Assembly (NCBI GenBank): GCA_002081555.1 | Contig: MZNV01000226.1 | Coordinates: 1 to 64,000 of the forward strand | Source of the DNA: Protostelium mycophagum | Lineage: Eukaryota; Evosea; Variosea; Protosteliida; Protosteliaceae | Direction: 5' to 3' | Length of the DNA: 64,000 nt | Shown here: piece by piece, positions 14,695-27,800 of the stretch | Numbering within the stretch: position 1 is the stretch's first letter | How the letters are laid out: each line of letters begins with the position of its first letter | Notes under the pieces: model-generated | The model's input: the letters and a program-made list of their open reading frames with translations, nothing else | Told to the model about the DNA's origin: nothing | Database searches by the model: none | Made by a program: the position numbers and the translations under genes

Positions 14695-17600
14695 ATGGCG
14701 ACAGAGGAATGGATGTCAGGTTGGACAGCGATCACAAGTAACAATTCTCCACCTGCAGCTAGAGGAGGACATACTTGCTCATACATCGATTCACTTCAAT
14801 CCATCTTTGTTTTTGGAGGCAGTTACTATAATCGCAGTGTCAGAGAAGTGTCGCTCAATTTAGTTCAGGACGATCTTCACCAGTTCGACATAGCGACGAA
14901 TACATGGATCAAACCCACCACAAAAGGTAAATGAATCAAAAACACAACCGGAAAATTAAGTCTTCTTTCCAATTCTCATCCTCTTTTGACTTCCATTCAT
15001 TGGACGAAATGATCATCCCGTCTTTTTCCAAGAATGAAAGTTTCTTCGCAATAAAAAACTAAACAATAATACAAGGTGCCGGCCCAACTCAACGCTATGC
15101 ACATTCGGCGTCTGTCTTTGGTCGTAAAATTGTCATATTTGGTGGATTCAATGGGAGTAAATATTTAGACGACCTCTCAGTCTTGGATACGGCTAACATG
15201 ACGTGGTCAAACCCGAAAATTCAGGGTAGGCCACCCACTGCTAGGTATGCCCACACAGCGACACCATCAACGGCTGGGAATAAGCTATATCTTTTTGGTG
15301 GTTGTGGAGAAGCCTCCGTCTTCAATGAGATTGTAATACTCGACATCGGTGAGAGTATTCTTACATTTTTATTTTTAGATGGAAGGGAAATTAACATTTC
15401 AAAATTGCAAGTATTTGTGTTTCCCTTTTCATAAAAAATATATTTCGTGAATCACAAACCAGAAAAATGATAAAAAAATTGAAGAAGACAGTGAGCATGA
15501 TGTGGGTGTACGGATCGATGAGTGGAACTGTGCCTGGAGGCAGGGCATACCACACAGCCAATATGATTGGTAATAAATTGTATATTTTTGGTGGAAGAGC
15601 GGGAAGCACGTATAACAATGATCTGTATGTTCTCAACACAGGTGATCTATTTTTATTAAATTTTCTTAATTTCACAAAAAGTTTTATTCTGAGATTCATT
15701 CACGTAAAAAAACCCAGCAAGAAAAAATATGCCAAAAATAAATATTTCAGAAATTTATTCGTTGTAGATACATATGTTTGGGAAAAATGTAGAGATACTG
15801 GTAGCGGACCAGCACCCAGAGCATATCACGTGGCCATCACGGCCAACAAGAACCTGATTATTTTCGGTGGAATGGATGGCTCGAAAAGCTTCAATGACAC
15901 TTTTCTTCTCGATACAGGTATTTTGGCTTTTCAGAATTTACTCTTCTTTTCGAAAATTTATTCTTCTCTTTCTGTGAAAAATATCTTGTGCTCCATATGT
16001 TATCAATTTTTTTTGGAATTTGTATCTTGAAAATCCTATTGTAGAGAGTTTTATAGTGTGGTAGCTTTTGTGGTGCTGCGCAGTACAACGCTAAAATTAA
16101 ATTGTGAAAATCTGAAGTTCTATTTTTATATTTACAATTGTAGAGAGTCTGCGGTGGACTAAACTCACGCCGAGTGGACCGACACCTACTCCCAGGCATA
16201 AATTGGCCGCCACGTCAGTGCCTTCGCACAACCACACCCCGATGATGTGGCTCTTTGGGGGTATGGACGCCCCGCCCAGTTCTTACAATGATGCTTTCGT
16301 ACTTCAAGTGACCGAGAGGCAGAGGGTGAGTTCTAAATATAGATTTTTTTTTGGAGATTTTAAATTTTTGAAAACTTCGTGGAAAATGATTTTGAAATTT
16401 TGGGTCAATTTCTTCTTGACAAATTCATGAAGAAATCCAGGTGGCGACCACGCCAGTGCAAAACAATAGTACTCGCGAGATCCAACCCTCCCCCAACCCC
16501 CCTCTCTACAACGAGACAAATCGAGAGGATATACAACTCTTGAGGGAAGAACTACAACGGACTCAGAGTAAGTTGGACGCTTTATTGGGCAAAAATATGG
16601 AGCGACTTTCTCTGAACGATTTGGAAGACATAGAGAGAGTTCATTTCGAAGGTAATTTTCAAAGAATTCTCAAAGGATTTTCTGAGAATTATCTACCAAT
16701 TTTATGATCGGAAAATTCAGGGAACTTTTGATACTTCGTTGTAGATGGCGCTGATTGAACACAGGTCTGCAGAGAGTTAGTGTGTACAAGGTGAAGTTTC
16801 AAAGATAATTATTCACGCTGAAAGACACAGAAACAAAAGATAATAAATGATCTACAATCCGAATACAACGAAAAGGTGACAGAGACCGTTGTAGACGCCA
16901 GAAATAAATTTTTTTACAGGTACAAGAAGTGCAGGCACTGAAGACGATGCTGCAGAACCGAGGGATGTCGACTCTGACTTTGAAAGACGAGGAAAACGAG
17001 AGCTCAAAACTGCAAGACCTGCAAGGGCAGTTGACTTTGGCACAAACGGAGAATCTAAAGTTAAAGAGAAGACTTCGTGATGTTGCCGGACAAGACATGA
17101 TGGATGGCACATCGAAAAACGGTGTGAATTTCGGGCACGTACAAGTGAGTATCGAAATTTCGGTGAAATTTCGGGGTTATGTGTGGATCTACAACGATGT
17201 AGACGGTCATTAAAAATTGTAGGTCGTGGAGTATCTTCCTCAACCAGGACAAGGCATACCATCATCAGGTTGGATCCCAACATGACGTCATTATGACGTC
17301 ATAAGGACAATCTGACACGTCATAGGTGCAGCAGCTCTGGGCATGGGCTTGAAGCCGGTGAATGAGATGGTCGAGTCGTTAAATACATTTGAAAAAAGGC
17401 GGGAAAGCGAACGGAGGGGGGTCAACAAGATTTCTGAAGAGCAGAGGTGACCCATATTTTGTACATGATTTTACGTTTTGCTAAATTTAGATTTTGAAGT
17501 GTTTGTCAAAAAATGCAGAACAAATTTATTTCTACAAAAATAATGCGTTTTTTGTCTATGAATATTGACACAAACAGGGTGAACATCTTGCGCCAGCAAG

Positions 17601-17783
17601 GAATAACGGACGACAGCATCCGCGAAGAGGCCAGAGAGTTAGACCAGGTGAGTCACTACATCGTTGTAGATCGTCTAAGTTGTACAGATGAGAATGAATA
17701 GAATTCAATCTTCGGGGAGTCCGACATACAACCACCTTCCAGAAAGCGCCCAAAACCAATTCAGAAAAATGATGAATAATTAA
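14695..17783 (+). CDS. kelch-repeat protein with C-terminal coiled coil
   Basis: Six or so kelch repeats (FVFGGSYYNRS, IVIFGGFNGSKYLDD, LYLFGGCGEASVFNE, LYIFGGRAGSTYNND, LIIFGGMDGSKSFND, MMWLFGGMDAPPSS), each with an upstream R-x-x-H motif, form a beta-propeller. Then come a Ser/Pro/Asn linker, coiled coils (REDIQLLREELQRTQSKLDAL; SSKLQDLQGQLTLAQTENLKLKRRL) and a short tail ending RKMMNN. Kelch plus coiled coil recalls Tea1-type cell-end markers and other cytoskeletal scaffolds, but I cannot assign it to one. About 14 introns. Several exons are short, and the kelch introns are longer and more AT-rich than average. The stop is at 17781-17783; the next gene converges 100 bp away. Confidence 0.75.
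17188..17203. repeat. double-word palindrome TCTACAACGATGTAGA
   Basis: Head-to-head copy of the intronic word, in an intron of the kelch gene; one central mismatch to the perfect palindrome. Confidence 0.85.
17655..17670. repeat. double-word palindrome ACTACATCGTTGTAGA
   Basis: Variant double copy eight bases into an intron that starts GTGAGTC, near the 3' end of the kelch gene. Confidence 0.8.
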
Positions 17784-17883
17784 AATACACAATATTCGCT
17801 TTTTAAATCTTAGCAGGAAGAATTTGGTCGTTGTAGAATGTCAAATCTATTTTTAGCACAAAGAAGGAAGGTCATACATTTAT

Positions 17884-18961
17884 TTATCGTTCAGTAAAGA
17901 GGGGTTTCTGTCCACAGTGTCCAAAGCTCGAGACAATATCGAATAGACATTGTTTAGACGTGCTTGCAGTGCGGCCGTCACATCCACCTTTTTCAGAACT
18001 AAATCCACTTGTTCGATGGAGGCTGCCGCGCCGATCTCTAAGCCGACCACTGAGCCAACTGATCCCTATGAAAGATGAGACGAGTTTAGAGGACGATTTA
18101 TAAATATACCTTGACACTGAAGCGAGCCTCTAAACTCTTTCCACGGATGGTGAGGAGGTCAAATGTTAGTCGTGGCACGTAAATGTTCACATCTGTGGAG
18201 AGTCATTCGCCACCTCCGGCATTTGTAGACATTGACTTACCTGCGGTGCTGTTGGACAAGGTGGAGTTGATGTTCAAGCTGGGTCCATCTTCTTCGTATA
18301 TGGTACCATCAGTTGTGGCTGGTGTACTTGTGGAGAAGGAAGTTGTCGTCATCACAGAGCTCGTGGGTTTAGAGGTTGTTATCGTACTCCTTGTGGTCGA
18401 AGGCGAGTAACTCGATGCAGCAGAAGTCGTTGATAATGTACCTGCTTTGGAGGTGGTAGGCGTAGCTGAGGTAGTGGAGCTAGTTGTAGAGGAGGATGTA
18501 ACTTTAGAGGTGGTCGATGTCACTGGGGTTGTAGCTGATGTGGCTGGTCTGCTAACTGTCGATGATGGCGTGTACGAGCTCGTTGTGGGTTTGTAAAAAG
18601 TCGTTGAACTGGTACTGGGTTTGTATGTTGAGCTCGTGGACTGCACTTTAGAGGATGTCGTCGATTGGGCTTTGTATGTCGACGTTGAAGATTTGTAAGT
18701 TGAGCTGGTTGTTGGTTTTGCGGAACTGGTTGTTGATGGCTTGATCGATGAAAATGTAGAAGAATATGAGCTGGTGGTAGTCTTAGGGGAACTGGATGTC
18801 CCTCTTTCTGTTACAGTCGAAGAGGTCTTCGATTTCTTTCCAGGGGGAGTAGGTGGTCCTCCTGGGGAGCCAGGACGACCTGGTGGTGGTGGAGGTCCGG
18901 CAGCGACCAGTGATGCAAAGAGTAATATGGAGAATATCACAGTTGTTTTCATTGCTATCAT
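17884..18961 (-). CDS. secreted Ser/Thr-rich mucin-like protein
   Basis: The start MIAMKTTVIFSILLFASLVAA is a clear signal peptide, followed by a Pro/Gly stretch (GPPPPPGRPGSPGGPPTPPG). About 150 residues of almost only S and T with spaced K/Y/P then follow, as in heavily O-glycosylated wall or surface proteins. After two short introns a C-terminal domain of about 95 residues follows (NVNIYVPRLTFDLLTIRGKS...VVGLEIGAAASIEQVDLVLK...SRALDTVDRNPSLLNDK). I do not recognise it; it looks beta-rich and then helical. No transmembrane or GPI tail is seen, so the product is probably released or matrix-bound. The imperfect codon repeats make the S/T region prone to length change. Confidence 0.7.
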
Positions 18962-19825
18962 CTCGTATAGATGATGAGAAGATTAAATACGTGGGCGTGC
19001 GTGAAGTGTGGTGGGTGATGCGCGTATCGTAGAAGATGATCTGGCCAGAAACAAAATGATGAAAAACGATCGAAAATTCACGATTTTGCTTGACAGTTCG
19101 ACACCCACGGTCAAAGAGTTCGCGAACAGGCAGAGCGAATAGTTCTCACATTCCACAAAAGTATCTAAAACTGAGCGAAGCCTCCAATCGAAGTTCGCTG
19201 CTGTGTCCGGTTTTGCGGAATCGGCTTCGACATCATCGGATGTCAAACATACATCAACAGCCCATCTCTTCACCTCAGTGGAATTTCGATGAGCCGTCTA
19301 TATCATCCATCTCCTTCTCACGAAAGAAGCACCGCCTGAGGGGACCGTCCCCAATGCTTTTGCAAATGAACTTCGAAAAGCTACTCTTGAGGTCGTTGTG
19401 ACTTCAGCTCAGAAGTGTTGGCTCATTCAGGGTTGAGACCAAGCCCAAGGGTAAAAAAGAGATGAATTACATCTTGTACGTGAAATATGGTTTTCTCATG
19501 GCACTGTTGTCTTAGTGTCGACATCATTCCGACATTGCGTCGTGTTTATACTCTATCAAGGGCCAGCAACCGGTTGCAAAAAAGACAACGGGCACAGCAA
19601 ATAAAATGTCGTATTTCTTAAGACAAGTTGTCGCAAGGATCTCTCCATCAAGAGTGAAAAGCAGATGCTGCGGAACTGCCACTCTCAGACTGACTTGGTG
19701 CACCTAGAATGGGTAACTTTCGGCGAAATACAGAACTGACTGAACCAGTTGTAGAGGGTGTATTGTGATCTTTTTGTTGCGAGGTCGTTGTAGACGAAGC
19801 TGATGATGGACATGAAAGGGTCTAT
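18962..19825. other. gap with unassigned reading-frame fragments
   Basis: About 860 bp. On the + strand, pieces such as FDTHGQRVREQAERIVLTFHK (around 19100-19160) and NAFANELRKATLEVVVTSAQ (around 19355-19415) look helical and protein-like, but I cannot join them in frame, so a small or decayed gene is possible. It also holds ACCGGTTGCAAAAAA at 19569-19583, which recurs at 57024-57038. Confidence 0.35.
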
Positions 19826-22800
19826 TTATTCGTGAAACGTCTTCTTTGAGAACAGATCCATCTGAATGTGGGCCAGGAAGGCCGGGATAGAATGACACCT
19901 CGATAAATAGCTAGATATCTCATCTCCCAGCTCAGTCACAAAGTCTGTCTGTAATAGATCTAGTTCTCCACGACTATTCGCTGAAATTTCACTCAGATGT
20001 TGTATCTACAGCGTTGTAGAAGGGATTCTCACCTTGGAACATGAGGTCGTCTTTTTCTGAAGCAAAAGAGCTGATCAGGCGCCACCTGTTGCTGTTATTT
20101 GGCTGTCTACAACGATGTAAATACCTCTTATTTTCCTGTGGGGTCACGTCCCAACCAAACAGGTTGATGGTGGTCTCTCTATGCTCCATGATCTTTCGTT
20201 GTGCCGCCTGTGAGGGTGAGTTTTACATCGTTGTAGATGGGTCATACTTTTTTCAACTTGAGGAGTTTTGTCTCTTCTTCCTTCAGTTTTTGTTCAAGTT
20301 CTCTCACTCTTGAACTCGTCTGAGCATCCTGCTTGGCGGTCACCTGGAATTTTCAGCTTGAAATTCAAGTTGAAAACCGTTGTAGACGTACCTCTGCCAT
20401 CGCAGATTCTCCCTTACTGCTGCGAATCTGCGCGAGCAGATTCTGGTTCTGCTCTTTCAGTTGTTCCTGCGGTAGTTAACGCAACTTTTCACGTTAATTT
20501 CGCTCACTATTTCGCTCTGATACTTCTCTTGTTCTGCCATTTTAGAGGGGTTCATCGTCAAGTGAACAACCTTCGAGTCTCAATATATTGAAACGTTGTA
20601 GATGCGAAATACCTTCGTCTTGGAAGCGTCAAAAGCCCCCCGGCCCACTCTGGCCTCCAAAGTGGCGATCTACAACGAGTCGATAAATGCCAAAAATGTC
20701 AAAAAGACTCACCTCATGTGTCAGGTTCTTTATCTCTTGAAGTAACTTTGCATTCTCAGAATGACTCGAGATGATCTTGTCCAAGTCCGAACCTGATGAC
20801 GTCATCATTCCAAGTCAGTCTCGTTGTAGATGATGAAATCACCTTGTAAAGTGATACCAGAGTCTGAGAATAGATCTAAAAGCGCTTGAACTTGTTGTTC
20901 CTTTTGTTTTAGACTTTCCTCTGCAAGTTTAATCCTCTCATCCTTTTGCCTGTTTTATTATTATTTTATTAATTTTCACCAATTTTTCTGGAATTTTCAT
21001 CGAAATCCAGTTTCAAAAAAATAAAACAAAAAACTGACTTGTTGTAGTTTGGCACGGATTCTTCTTCCTTGTCATAAGATTCCAAGATATCACGAAGTCC
21101 ATCTCTTTCTCTTGATGCGGCCTCCATGGACAATTGCTGCCTGCGGCTCAATTCTTTGGCCAGTTGTAGTTGGGCATTCAGATTCTTTTGGGTTTGTTGT
21201 AGATCAGCAATCTGTATTTCAATTAAAAAATTTCCCATGGTAATTCTTGAATATAATACCAAAAACCACTATATCTCATCTACAACGAGAGATTCCCGAG
21301 AATAGTCGGAGATTTTTCAAAGAAATTTCAGGGAGATTTCACCTGTGTTTCGAGATCTTGTTTGGTGGATAAGACCTTCTTCACTTCTGCATATGCAGAT
21401 CCCTCCCTCTCTGTCAGCAACTCGACCTCTTTCTCCATCTGAAATATCTTGGTCGCGAGACCTGTAGAATTTTCAGAGAAAGTTGTCGGAAATCTCCATG
21501 AAAAAAATCGGAAAGATTCTGAAAAAATACTTGCCTTCTGGGGTGAGATGTACAACTGATTTGTCTTGCAATTTTGCAAAGAAAGACATCCTGACCAATT
21601 CAATTCAATTTACTAGAATTTTTTTGTATAAAATTTTCAGAGCGAAATTTCAGAAGTTTTGACGAAATTCTCACGAATTTTCGATGAAACTTACCACTGA
21701 GATTTCTCGGCTTGAAGTCTCTGCAGCTCCGTCTGTACTTCATAGAGCTGTCCTTCTGTGCGGTTCGATTTTTCGAGCTCAGATCTCAGCTGCGCGATTT
21801 CCAAGCGAAGGGCTTCGGTATTGGTGTGTTGTGACATTATTTTTTTGGACTCTGCGATTCCACGTCTGTATTCTTTTTCTAAACTTCTGTAGTGCTCTAG
21901 TTCTCCTGTGCGGTTGTTAGCGTATTGCGTGTCGGTAGTTAACGAGGTAGCTATATGAATACTTCTTGTTTCACTTGTTCCAATCTCAAAGATTTCGGAT
22001 TGTTTTTTGAGTATTTTTTAGTGAATGTCATTTTTTTCATTTGGATATGTTCCACAACATTTTGATATGAATCCAGCAATTTCCAATACCGCCTCTGCAC
22101 TCACCATTCAAATTGTCGAGCAAGCTCTTCGCAGTGTCCGAATCTTCCGTCTGTGCCTGAAGAGCCGTGTATTTGGATTGCAATAATGTCAACTCTTCCC
22201 TGAGTGTCTCTTCGGCTTGTTTTCTGGTGCGGTGTGTCTCCAATTTCTCTTGTAAAAATGTGATCTGTCTTTTCGTCAAAGGTATTTAAGAATCTAAATT
22301 GAAATGATGCTTCGTTTTTTCAAGTTGAATTATTCTAGGTGAAGTTTTCGAAAGTGGAAAGGTTTATTGTGTAAATTAAAAAAAAATATTTTTTCGCCTT
22401 ATAAACATAATTTTTCAGAGTCAGTACCTGCTCTTGAGAGATTTCACATTTGGTCTGCAAATCTGACATCTTCTTCATATACTTCTGCTTCTGCTTATCT
22501 ATTTGGTCTCTGAGGTCTCCATTGTCGACACTTAATTCGTCGACAGAGGTGTCCATCAAGGCGCTTTGTCTGATTGATAATTTTTCATCCTGAGAAATAA
22601 GTATTTTATTGAAATTTAAAGTTTATTATCTTTACGAGATTCATTTTCCTTGGGAAAAATTCTGGAAAGTTACGGAAAAAATTATAAAAAGTACCTCTAA
22701 TCTTTTGATCCTTTCATCTCTTGTCGCGATTCGTTTTTTAAAGTCCTGCTGTTCCCTCAACAAGAACTCGATCTGCTCTTGTAATCCCTACAAAATTCAG

Positions 22801-23849
22801 CGAGATTTCACCTTTTTGGAAATTTCACAAGATTTTTGTGGTATCGGATATACTCACGTCCTGCCGTGAAACCTCTTGTCTGTATTCCACTGATTTTTCT
22901 TCTAATCTTTGTTCGAAATGGACGATTTTGGTTCTCAATTTGTCTGAAGTATTATCTGATTCAATGGCTGCCTCTTGCAATTTTGTACATTTTTCCCCTT
23001 TTCAATTTCAGAAATTTTACTGCAGAAAAATCATAAAAATTTTCTATGTTGAATTTTTTGGAAATTCTTTTAAAAAATGTGAATATTGTAATGACCCACG
23101 TAATTTCTTATTCTCTGCTTCAAGAGTTAATATAACTTCTTTGTGGTATACCAGATCATTCATCTGCTCATCTTTAGAAACAAAATTTATTTTTCTTCCA
23201 ATAATATCCAAAGAAAGATGAAGAAAGGCCCATTGGGCCAGCAAGATTTAAAATAAACACACCAGGTTCATGCGGAACTCTGGGTCCTCGTCTTCGTCTT
23301 CATCATCCACGTCTGTTCTCCTCCTCTTTATCGCACTCCCAAATGATGATCTGTATTCCATCATTTTCAGAACAAAGACTCTAATTGATTTAAATGAGAG
23401 GTCCTCCCGAAAAGGGGCCAGATCAGATTATTTCCATGAATGGTAATGTATGAGATGGGAGACGATACACTCACACATCAGAACGACGTCTTCCTGGTGT
23501 GAGAGGACTCAGACAGAAAGAGGCCAGAGAGGCATCGCTCTTCCTCATTTTTGGTGACACGTTTAGTGTCGACTGCTCTGCCTCTTGGTGTTGTTCCTCT
23601 TGTTGATCTATTTGTTGATCTATTTGTTGATCTACTTGTTGATCTGTACCCTCCTCCACATTTTCTTCTGAGACAATTACTAAGAGATAATAGAAGAAAC
23701 ATACCCTCAGCGACGTGTTCTTCTGCAGCGATATCATTCTCCACCTCCTCTGCCATCTGCTCTGTAATGGCCTGTTCTTCAACTTGATCATTGACTGCCT
23801 CAAGCATTAGTTCGCTCTGTGGCGTCTCATTTTGGATCATCTCCTCCAT
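19826..23849 (-). CDS. MAD1: MAD1 spindle-assembly-checkpoint protein
   Basis: Recruits MAD2 to unattached kinetochores. Most of the protein is coiled coil with MAD1-specific marks: SRERDGLRDILESYDKEEES, IFQMEKEVELLTEREG, then VVHLTMNPSKMAEQEK, the family's conserved hydrophobic-MNP motif. The C-terminal RWD-type globular domain follows (NLFGWDVT... RWRLISSFASEKDDLMFQ ... FVTELGDEI ... YLSRCHSIPAFLAHIQMDLF). The N terminus is long and acidic, with a DQQ-repeat, a Ser/Pro cluster (SPLTPGRRRS) that could be a mitotic kinase target, and a basic patch (IKRRRTD). Many introns of 35-60 nt. One, near 20083-20121, has no stop and a length divisible by three, so it could be mistaken for exon; family alignment (KR|WRLISS) shows it is intron. 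The start is uncertain: an ATG at 23364 is an alternative. Confidence 0.85.
20005..20020. repeat. double-word palindrome TCTACAGCGTTGTAGA
   Basis: Double copy of the intronic word in an intron of MAD1; one mismatch to the perfect palindrome. Confidence 0.85.
23600..23650 (-). repeat. 12-bp tandem repeat encoding DQQ units
   Basis: About four copies of a 12-bp unit (TTGTTGATCTAT on +) in the MAD1 N-terminal exon, giving DQQ-V/I-DQQ repeats. Confidence 0.8.
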
Positions 23850-24851
23850 ATCGTTGGTGTTGATCTGTCTTCCCGCTCTTGTGAAATTTGAATGGTGATC
23901 TACAACGCCAAGTAAGGACACACAAGCAAGAAAATCAGCAGCTCAACGCTTCCAAAAAGTGAGCAGTTCTTCTCTTATGGAGACTCAATATAGAATAGGT
24001 GAAAATGGAACAAGACGATCAGTTACTATTATTCATTTCGATTCATTCTTTGGGTTTGTCCCGATCGTGTTGATGTTCTCTCTTTCGCTCCCTTTGTCTT
24101 TCTCTGATGCGATTCTATTACGAGAGCTTCCATTCTTGGCTGATCGACATGAAAGCCGAACTGAAAGAGAAACGATTCCAAATTGTTATATGTGCGTTCT
24201 GGCGAACCATCAGAGATCAAGCCCATGATGAAGTCAGAGAATCTGCCCATACTTGTTTGTGTCGATATGCGTTTCTCAGCCAACACTGCAATCCTGACTG
24301 AGGGGGTTTGTGCCGAATCGGGGTACTTTGAAAACCATTCAACGAAGGAAAGAGCCAGAAAAATTCTGGAACAGAATGAATGTGGAGGCATTCCGCATAA
24401 ATATTTCTCAGTACTTCTGCGGTATGTGGATGTGTCAGCTGAATGGATGTCCTCATGAGCCGCAGTTTGTAATTGCCTCAACATCATGTGTGTGGCTATC
24501 TTGGTCATGTTCTCTTCTGGTGTGACTTTGTACAGGGTCCAGACCTGTGCTGAAACAACAACAACAAAATTCGAGGAACTTGAACACACGAGTTCAACTC
24601 AGACCTGGTTTCACTTTGCAAGAAAAGTAGAATACTGTACAGCAACCGGAAACTAACTTCCAAAATAAAAAGAACTATTGCACAGGAGAGGATTTTGAAC
24701 AACCAATTTCATATCAGTGGACTCCCCACGTTGTAGTGAGTGATTTCCAGGAAAGAGATGTTTGTCGAGCTCGTTGTAATCTGCCCTTTCCCTGAGGCAT
24801 CTTTGCGCAGAAATGGAGCAGAAATTCTCGACTGTACAGAGTTCTATTGTG
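23850..24851. other. 1-kb gap with ambiguous coding potential
   Basis: Lies between the MAD1 start and the stop of the coiled-coil gene. The - strand is open from about 24540 to 24029 (IATHMMLRQLQTAAHEDIHS ... SFVEWFSKYPDSAQ...), but the + strand also reads well in two adjoining frames (MKAELKEKRFQIVICAFWRT near 24150 and GYFENHSTKERARKILEQNE near 24315). I cannot tell which strand, if either, is real. Nothing here matches a family I know. Confidence 0.35.
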
Positions 24852-27800
24852 TCAATTATATTGTGTTGTAGATGAGGTGAAGCGGGTCGAAGATCTCCCT
24901 CCTAGACTCCCCGTACTCGAGGAAAAATTGGGTGCTAGATTCCGCCGTGACCCTTTTCAAATTTAGAAAATCAGTGACTCAAAGGAAAATACCTGACAAA
25001 CTCTCTGACTCTGAAGAGCTGAGAATATTCTGCTCCAGCATCTGATTCAACTGGGAAATTTCCTGAAAATTTCAATCAACACATCTACAACGAGACTGAC
25101 TTGGTCTTTCGTCGCCATCCTCTCGAAGAAGGTTGTCTTTCTGCGCTCTTCCTCTTCAAGGATCCTGTTCTGTTCCTCCATCATCCTCTTAAACGTTTTT
25201 AGCTGTTCCCTCGTTTTTTTGTTCTTCTCAGAAAGCCTAGAGATCTCCGCTTGATAACGGACCGCATCCTGCTGGCAGTTATTCCCGCCAATTTTCAAAA
25301 TTTGAATATTACCTCTTCCACAGATTTAAGACTCCGTATGATCTCTTTTCTCTTGCGGTTTTTGTTGTTGAGGATTTGAACTTGTTCTTGCAGCTTGTTG
25401 ATCTCTGATTGTTTCTCTTTGATGGCCTCTCTATGCCGTTCCGAGGCTTCTTTTGCCTGACTATTATTAAAACAAAGTTTATATCACACACAAAAATATT
25501 GTGACACAAATGTCCGAAAAACACCATCTCTACATCGAATATACCTCTTTGAGCCGATTCATCTGTTGTGAGGCTGCCATCGTCTGTGCCGTCAACTCTT
25601 GTTGTGTCCTCTCGATTTCAAACTGTTGCTTGGCCAGCTCAATCCTTCCTGCCTCCAATTCTGCATCCTGCGTCGTGCTCTTTGCTGACCTGAGAAACTC
25701 AAACTTTTCCATCTCTTCAAAATAATGGCAAGCGAGGCCCATTCAAAGAACGTATATCAAAACAGATACAACGGTCCTTACCTCTCTTCCTTCAACTTGA
25801 ACATGTCGTCCCTCACCCTGGCTAATTCGGTCTCCAAAAACACGATGGCTTCGTCTTTCTTTTTGGATTTCAATTCTGACCGGTTGTAGAGGTCATTACA
25901 ACGTTTTGTTTCTAACAGTTGTTTCCTGGTCTCTTCTTTGGATTTTAATAATTCTTCTTTCAATTTTTTGATGTCGGCTGTCGAGTCTGTAATCTCCTGA
26001 CGTTTGTCAACATTTTGTGTAAAGAGAAAGAAAGTGGCAGTGTAGATGCGATAATTACCTGTTGTAGAACAATTTCCTTCAGATGCAACTCTTTCTCTAG
26101 TGCCTCACTCTGCAAAATTTCAACCATATTCACATGAGATTTCGAGGATCCTTACTCTTTCAGATTGTAGAGACAATTGTAGTTTGAGCTCTTCCAGAGA
26201 ATGTTTCAACTTATTCGACTTGTCTTGGTAATGTTTTAATTGTTCAGTACTGTTGAATTGCTCGGCGGCCACGGTGTTCATTTGATGAGATAATTGTGTG
26301 ACCAGCTTTGATTTCGTGTCTTCTAAATCTCTAACATTTAAAGAATTCAACTCAACTGTTTTTTTCAGTCTGATTTTCCGTTTTGAAATTAGAACTGCGC
26401 ACATCGAAAATGAGCAATAACACAAGACGTTGTCATGATAACACCGGTGTCGCAATTTGGCTGTCTTATGAACAATGAATGCTGTGCTCTTGTGCTTGCA
26501 GACGTATTTGTCGTGAATCCAAACAATTCAAGATTACCTTGTCTTTCCAAGTCCAAAATGAGACTTTTCGCTTCTTCTAGTTCGTCTCTCATTCTGTTGA
26601 CTTTGTCAATCTCTTCATTTCTATCCCTCAGTGCTTCCTCAGTTCTATTTTTAGACTCATCTAATCTCTCCTCGTATATTCTTTTGCTTTTCTCGAATTT
26701 TTCTTCGAAATTTCTCTGATGCTTTTGGAGCCGTTCTTCAAACTCTTGTTGTGTGGATTGCAGTTTCTCTTCAGCTGCGGCGAGCTTTGAACGTGCTGAG
26801 TTGTTCAATGCGTCAGCCTGACGCTCATAAGTAGCCTCCAATGCTTTGCGAAAGGTGGAGAGACGTTCTTCGAAATCTAATGGAGTACATGGGTAAGTTA
26901 ATTGGAGGATGCCTGTGTCCACCTTGGAATTTTAGAAACTTTTGAAAATGCATTTTGCATAGAAGAATTATGCCAAGTGCATTTTGTGCAGCAGCAAAGC
27001 TGAAATACACGCATAAGAACCAGAAGAATATTGTATCAACACATCTACAGCTCTATACTCACCCCACATATCGAGCCTACTGATGACAGAACATCTTGAA
27101 ACCTCATTTCTGATTCCTTCGCGGATGTCAACTTGCCTTCCAAATTATCTCTGTGCCATAGTCACATTTCATTCAATCTTTTCAACCGTAAAAAACCAAC
27201 TGAATGCAATATTTGGAAGTACTCCTAATTATATTTACACCTCCAAAGTTGTAGAGTTGCAGCTGCAAACAAAATACAGAACCGCAAGGACGAAATAGAT
27301 ATCTGACCTCTCCTTTACGGCTCTTCGCATCACATCAGAGAGGCTATCTTGCACCGCCGACATCTGCTTCAAAAATTGTTCTTGTAGTGTCATGCTGACG
27401 TCACCCAGTTCCTCCGGAGACCCTGGGACCGAATCTGCAACAAGTCAGAACTATTAAGCGTTGTAGAGATAAAAATGGACCTTCATATGCGCTGAGACCG
27501 CTCTGCGCGAAGGAATCCCCTTGGCTTTGGCTTGCATCTAAACTAGAACCAAAAGCCTGGAAACATGAGGATCTTTCATCAATAGCTCATGTCGACGCTG
27601 GTACGGACATTTCAGAGTGTACATACCTGAGAAGCTGCTTCTGTGACATTCCCAATAAGTTCGCGAACTTTACGCTGGAGCAACCTCAATTCAGTGGCAT
27701 TTTTTGACGCTTGTTTTTCGGCGTGCATCCTTGATTTCTCAATGGATAGAATCTCTTCATCTTTTCTGTCCAAGTTATTTGTGATCCGGTTGTATTTTTC

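Noticed and set aside
20041-20590. Plus-strand open frames across MAD1 and the coiled-coil gene
   Set aside because: They are rich in S, F, L and R as expected for the antisense of K/E/Q-rich coiled coils, and the - strand gives recognisable MAD1 motifs.
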